Positions 61,411-64,000 of a DNA stretch of 64,000 nucleotides are shown piece by piece. The notes under the pieces were generated by a model. The model saw nothing but the letters and a program-made list of their open reading frames with translations. It did not search any database and was not told the origin of the DNA. The number at the start of each line of letters is the position of its first letter. The first letter of the stretch is position 1. Made by a program: the position numbers and the translations under genes. The stretch comes from Chitinophagaceae bacterium (GTDB lineage: Bacteria; Bacteroidota; Bacteroidia; Chitinophagales; Chitinophagaceae): contig CAHJWK010000004.1 in assembly GCA_903642275.1 (NCBI GenBank), positions 1-64,000 of the forward strand, in the 5' to 3' direction.

Positions 61411-62076
61411 ATGAAATCAATTACAATCGAAGGACAACTGAGGACCGAAACCGGCAAAAAAGCCACCCGGCAACTTCGCTCTCAGGAAATGGTGCCTGGT
61501 GTAATTTATGGTGGTGCGCAGGAAGTAAGTTTTTATGCTTCTGCCAAGGCTTTAAAACCACTTGTTTATACCAGCCAGTTTCAATTAGCAGAAGTTAATG
61601 TAGATGGTAAATCTTATACCTGCATTCTAAAAGACCTGCAGTTTGATAAAGTATCTGATCTTTTAAATCATGTTGACCTTTTGGAACTGGTAGAAGATAA
61701 AAAAATCGTTGCTGATCTGCCTTTAAAATTTACCGGCGCGGCAGCAGGTGTTAAAGAAGGTGGTAAGCTGGTTACAAAAATGAAATCGCTTAAAGTAAAA
61801 ACACTTCCAAAATACCTGAAAGAAAATATTGAGGTTGATATAACCAATCTTGAATTGAATGGTAACATTCGTGTAGAAGACGTGAAAGAAGACAATATGG
61901 AAATTATGAATTCGCCACGTATTCCTATTGCTTCAGTTGTATTAACAAGACAATTAAAACAGGAAGAAGCAACTACAGCACCTGCGGCAACAGCAGCAGC
62001 GCCAACGGCAAAAGCCGCAGCACCGGCTGCAAAAGCTGCTGCACCAGCAAAAGCGAAAGAAGAAAAGAAAAAATAG
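61411..62076 (+). CDS. rplY: 50S ribosomal protein L25/general stress protein Ctc
   Basis: The 221-residue protein has the L25 domain (SITIEGQLRTETGKKATRQL, LRSQEMVPGVIYGG, CILKDLQFDKVSDLLNHVDL) and the C-terminal TL5-type beta domain (VADLPLKFTGAAAGVKEGGK, LEVDITNLELNGNIRVEDV), followed by a low-complexity Ala/Lys tail (APTAKAAAPAAKAAAPAKA). It binds 5S rRNA. Position between prs and pth is the classical order. The alanine-rich tail is longer than in most relatives. Confidence 0.96.
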   Translation: MKSITIEGQLRTETGKKATRQLRSQEMVPGVIYGGAQEVSFYASAKALKPLVYTSQFQLAEVNVDGKSYTCILKDLQFDKVSDLLNHVDLLELVEDKKIVADLPLKFTGAAAGVKEGGKLVTKMKSLKVKTLPKYLKENIEVDITNLELNGNIRVEDVKEDNMEIMNSPRIPIASVVLTRQLKQEEATTAPAATAAAPTAKAAAPAAKAAAPAKAKEEKKK

Positions 62077-62092
62077 GTTTAATATTTTATTT

Positions 62093-62126
62093 ACAAAGCC
62101 CTGTAATAGTACGGGGCTTTGTTGTT
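62093..62126 (+). terminator. intrinsic terminator after rplY
   Basis: ACAAAGCCC and GGGGCTTTGT pair across a TGTAATAGTAC loop and are followed by TGTTT. Confidence 0.85.
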
Positions 62127-62129
62127 TAG

Positions 62130-62165
62130 ACCTCACCCCAACCCTTCTCCTCGTAGCGAGGGGCA
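62130..62165. repeat. CCCCAACCCTTCTCC intergenic repeat
   Basis: GACCTCACCCCAACCCTTCT then CCTCGTAGCGAGGGGC is the inverse of AGAGGGGTTGGGGTGAGGTC at 50030-50053 and of GAGAAGGGTTGGGATGAGGT nearby. Three copies are therefore in the window. Confidence 0.7.
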
Positions 62166-62200
62166 ATTGATTTAATACCTCTTATATTTAACTTAACTTA

Positions 62201-62776
62201 ATGAGTAGATTTTTAATATTTGGATTGGGTAATATTGGAGTAGAATATCAACAGACACGTCATAACATTGGTTTTGATGTGGTAACTGCTTTTGTTTTGA
62301 AACATAAAGGATCATTTACTACACAAAGGCTGGCAGAAACAGCAGAGATAAAATTTAAAGGAAAAATATTTTTCTGCATTAAGCCAACAACATATATGAA
62401 CTTAAGCGGCAAGGCATTTAAATACTGGATGGATAAAGAGAAGATTGAACTTGAAAATACTTTGACTATTGTTGATGATATTGCTTTGCCCGTTGATGCT
62501 TTAAGACTTCGGCCCGGTGGGAGTGATGGTGGCCACAATGGTTTAAAGGATATTCAGCAAAGCATAAACACAGCCAATTATCCCAAGCTGCGTTTTGGCA
62601 TTGGTAACAATTTTCCAAAGGGCATGCAGGCTGAATTTGTGCTTTCAAAATGGTTCCCTGAAGAGCTTAATCTTGTTTGGAAAAAGATTGAATACTGCTC
62701 ACAGGTGATTGAAGATTTTGCAACCGCAGGTATTGAGCGAACGATGAATATCGTAAATAATAAAATGAAATATTAA
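62201..62776 (+). CDS. pth: peptidyl-tRNA hydrolase
   Basis: A 191-residue enzyme with the family motifs LIFGLGNIGVEYQQTRHNIGF (Asn, His catalytic pair in GLGN and TRHNIG), FFCIKPTTYMNLSGKA, and LRLRPGGSDGGHNGLKDIQQ and RFGIGNNFP. It frees tRNA from dropped-off peptidyl-tRNAs. Start codon and spacing after the terminator suggest its own promoter. Confidence 0.97.
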   Translation: MSRFLIFGLGNIGVEYQQTRHNIGFDVVTAFVLKHKGSFTTQRLAETAEIKFKGKIFFCIKPTTYMNLSGKAFKYWMDKEKIELENTLTIVDDIALPVDALRLRPGGSDGGHNGLKDIQQSINTANYPKLRFGIGNNFPKGMQAEFVLSKWFPEELNLVWKKIEYCSQVIEDFATAGIERTMNIVNNKMKY

Positions 62777-62832
62777 AATACATATTTAAAACATTCTAAT
62801 TATTTTTATCCTTAGCTGCAAATGAGACTCCA

Positions 62833-63444
62833 ATGAAAATATTTTGTGTCGGCAGAAATTATGCTGAACATGCCAAAGAATTAAAGAACGAAATTCCGGC
62901 TGAGCCTGTAATCTTTTTAAAGCCTAAAAGTGCTTTACTGCTTGCCAACACACCATTTTATTATCCTGACTTTACAAACGAGCTGCATTATGAAGCTGAG
63001 CTGGTATTACGCATTTCAAAAAATGGAAAATATATACCTGAATCGCAAGCAGGTCATTACTTTAATGCCATTACGGTGGGCATTGATTTTACAGCGCGGG
63101 ATGTACAGAATGAATTAAAAGAAAAAAGCCTTCCATGGGAAAAAGCAAAAGCCTGGGATTGTTCAGCCGTGGTGGGCAAATGGAGTGACCTCGAATCTTC
63201 AATGGTTAGAAAACCGCTGAACTTTTCTTTGAATTTAAATGATGAATGCGTACAAAAAGGAAATAGCAGGAATATGATATTTTCTTTCAACCGTATTATT
63301 GCAGATATTTCAAAATATTTTGCATTGAATATCGGAGACCTTGTTTTTACCGGGACCCCTTCCGGTGTTGGTGAGTGTGTGGTGGGTGATAAACTGTGCG
63401 GATATTTTGAAGAGGAAAAAGTTTTTGAACTCGATATAAAATAA
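62833..63444 (+). CDS. fumarylacetoacetate hydrolase family protein
   Basis: The 203-residue protein is the short FAH form: CVGRNYAEHAKELKNEIPAE, ELHYEAELVLRISKNG (the metal-binding ExE), VGIDFTARDVQNELKE, and the close GDLVFTGTPSGVGECVVGD. Family members hydrolyse or decarboxylate acylpyruvates (fumarylpyruvate or oxaloacetate type). Substrate is open. Spacing of about 35 bases to the next gene suggests cotranscription. Confidence 0.93.
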   Translation: MKIFCVGRNYAEHAKELKNEIPAEPVIFLKPKSALLLANTPFYYPDFTNELHYEAELVLRISKNGKYIPESQAGHYFNAITVGIDFTARDVQNELKEKSLPWEKAKAWDCSAVVGKWSDLESSMVRKPLNFSLNLNDECVQKGNSRNMIFSFNRIIADISKYFALNIGDLVFTGTPSGVGECVVGDKLCGYFEEEKVFELDIK

Positions 63445-63478
63445 TTGAATTTATTTTTCCGTACAGGATATTTGTACA

Positions 63479-64000
63479 ATGCTTGATAACAAGATTCTCG
63501 CTGATGCCTTCAGGCTTATGGTTACCGCACGGTGTATGGGGGACATCTATGAAAACAACCGGCAGGTTTGCAGGTATGTTCATTCCACATCAAGAGGCCA
63601 TGAAGCTATACAGATAGCAACAGGCATGCAGCTTCTTCCAACAGATTTTGTTAGTCCTTATTACCGAGATGACAGCCTGATGCTTTCACTTGGTTATAAG
63701 CCTTATGAATTAATGCTGCAATTACTTGCCAAAGCAGATGATCCGTTTTCAGGAGGTCGCTCTTATTATTGTCATCCAAGCAATAAAAACACAGATAAGC
63801 CACGCATCATTCATCAAAGCAGTGCAACCGGTATGCAGGCGATACCTACAACCGGTTTAGCGCAAGGCATTAAATATCTTGAATCAATCAATTCATCACT
63901 TCTAAAAAAAGGGAAAAACGGTGAAGCGCCGGTTGTAGTGTGCAGTCTTGGTGATGATAGCATGACCGAAGGTGAAGTAAGCGAAGCTTTACAATTTGCT
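63479..64000 (+). CDS. TPP-dependent 2-oxoacid dehydrogenase E1 component (3' partial)
   Basis: The ATG at 63479 opens a frame to the window end. HSTSRGHEAIQIATGMQLLP is the E1 alpha substrate region, FVSPYYRDDSLMLSLGYKPY and the HPSNKNTDKPRIIHQSSATG loop follow, and VVVCSLGDDSMTEGEVSEALQFA begins the TPP-binding motif (GDxxxxEGxxxEAL). It is the alpha or fused alpha/beta form of a branched-chain or pyruvate-type dehydrogenase. The rest lies outside the window. Confidence 0.88.
   Translation, partial: MLDNKILADAFRLMVTARCMGDIYENNRQVCRYVHSTSRGHEAIQIATGMQLLPTDFVSPYYRDDSLMLSLGYKPYELMLQLLAKADDPFSGGRSYYCHPSNKNTDKPRIIHQSSATGMQAIPTTGLAQGIKYLESINSSLLKKGKNGEAPVVVCSLGDDSMTEGEVSEALQFA

Noticed and set aside
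1-64000. Insertion sequences with transposase genes
   Set aside because: No transposase domain was recognised in any frame on either strand; mobile traces are limited to the tyrosine recombinase pseudogene and small repeats.

Overview
The window looks like a chromosomal segment of a Bacteroidota bacterium, most likely from the Chitinophagaceae. The base composition is low in GC. Promoters carry the Bacteroidota TAnnTTTG -7 box (clear before tRNA-Phe). There is a type IX secretion C-terminal sorting domain, a Y_Y_Y/LytS-LytTR two-component pair, BatB/BatC aerotolerance genes, a DUF5686 outer-membrane protein, DUF6266 proteins and SusC-like carboxypeptidase-regulatory domains. The species cannot be named from the sequence.

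Layout. 1-2475: a LytS-type kinase (5' end cut by the window) and its LytTR regulator. 2880-7778: a decayed genomic island at the 3' side of tRNA-Leu(GAG), with an excisionase-like gene, an hsdR/hsdS remnant, a broken PrrC-like ATPase, a broken hsdM and a broken tyrosine recombinase. 7832-14789: a kinase, a coiled-coil protein, a PolB-like exonuclease, tRNA-Phe(GAA), batB-batC, a lipoprotein and a 42-bp tandem repeat in front of an unknown gene. 14894-16539: a tightly coupled AAA ATPase/PIN-like pair that resembles a defence or toxin module. 16612-31794: mostly housekeeping and envelope genes (priA, esterase, PRC-barrel, OmpA, TMEM175-like channel, ABC exporter, a large FG-GAP/TIG T9SS protein, SDR). 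31861-40894: AraC regulator, a YD-repeat/AAA+ fusion, a bacterial neprosin-like peptidase and a GH9 glycosidase.

41207-51055 is the accessory core. It holds two copies of an HTH gene - 11-bp iteron array - DUF6266 gene module. Between them lie a four-gene restriction-modification island (N4-type methyltransferase, ParB-like protein, Mrr-like nuclease, TdeIII/MjaII-family endonuclease) and a GH5 gene flanked by direct copies of a small unknown gene. 51145-57045: a TetR-regulated MFS exporter with two identical operators, a serine hydrolase, an aldo/keto reductase and several pseudogene scraps. 57046-64000: DUF5686 protein, radC, then prs-rplY-pth-FAH and the start of a TPP-dependent dehydrogenase.

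The most unusual signals are dispersed. Six fragments of the first 15-32 codons of a vsr mismatch endonuclease gene lie in intergenic regions between 23.5 and 43.1 kb, all on the + strand, and several sit next to REP-like repeats. Two unlinked DUF6266 loci each carry direct repeats with an exact 11-bp period between a small HTH gene and the DUF6266 gene; this looks like a previously unremarked regulatory or mobile module. An 83-codon gene has two pseudogene copies, and one of them flanks the GH5 gene opposite the intact copy.

All functional calls rest on reading translated sequences and remembered family motifs; no database search was run.
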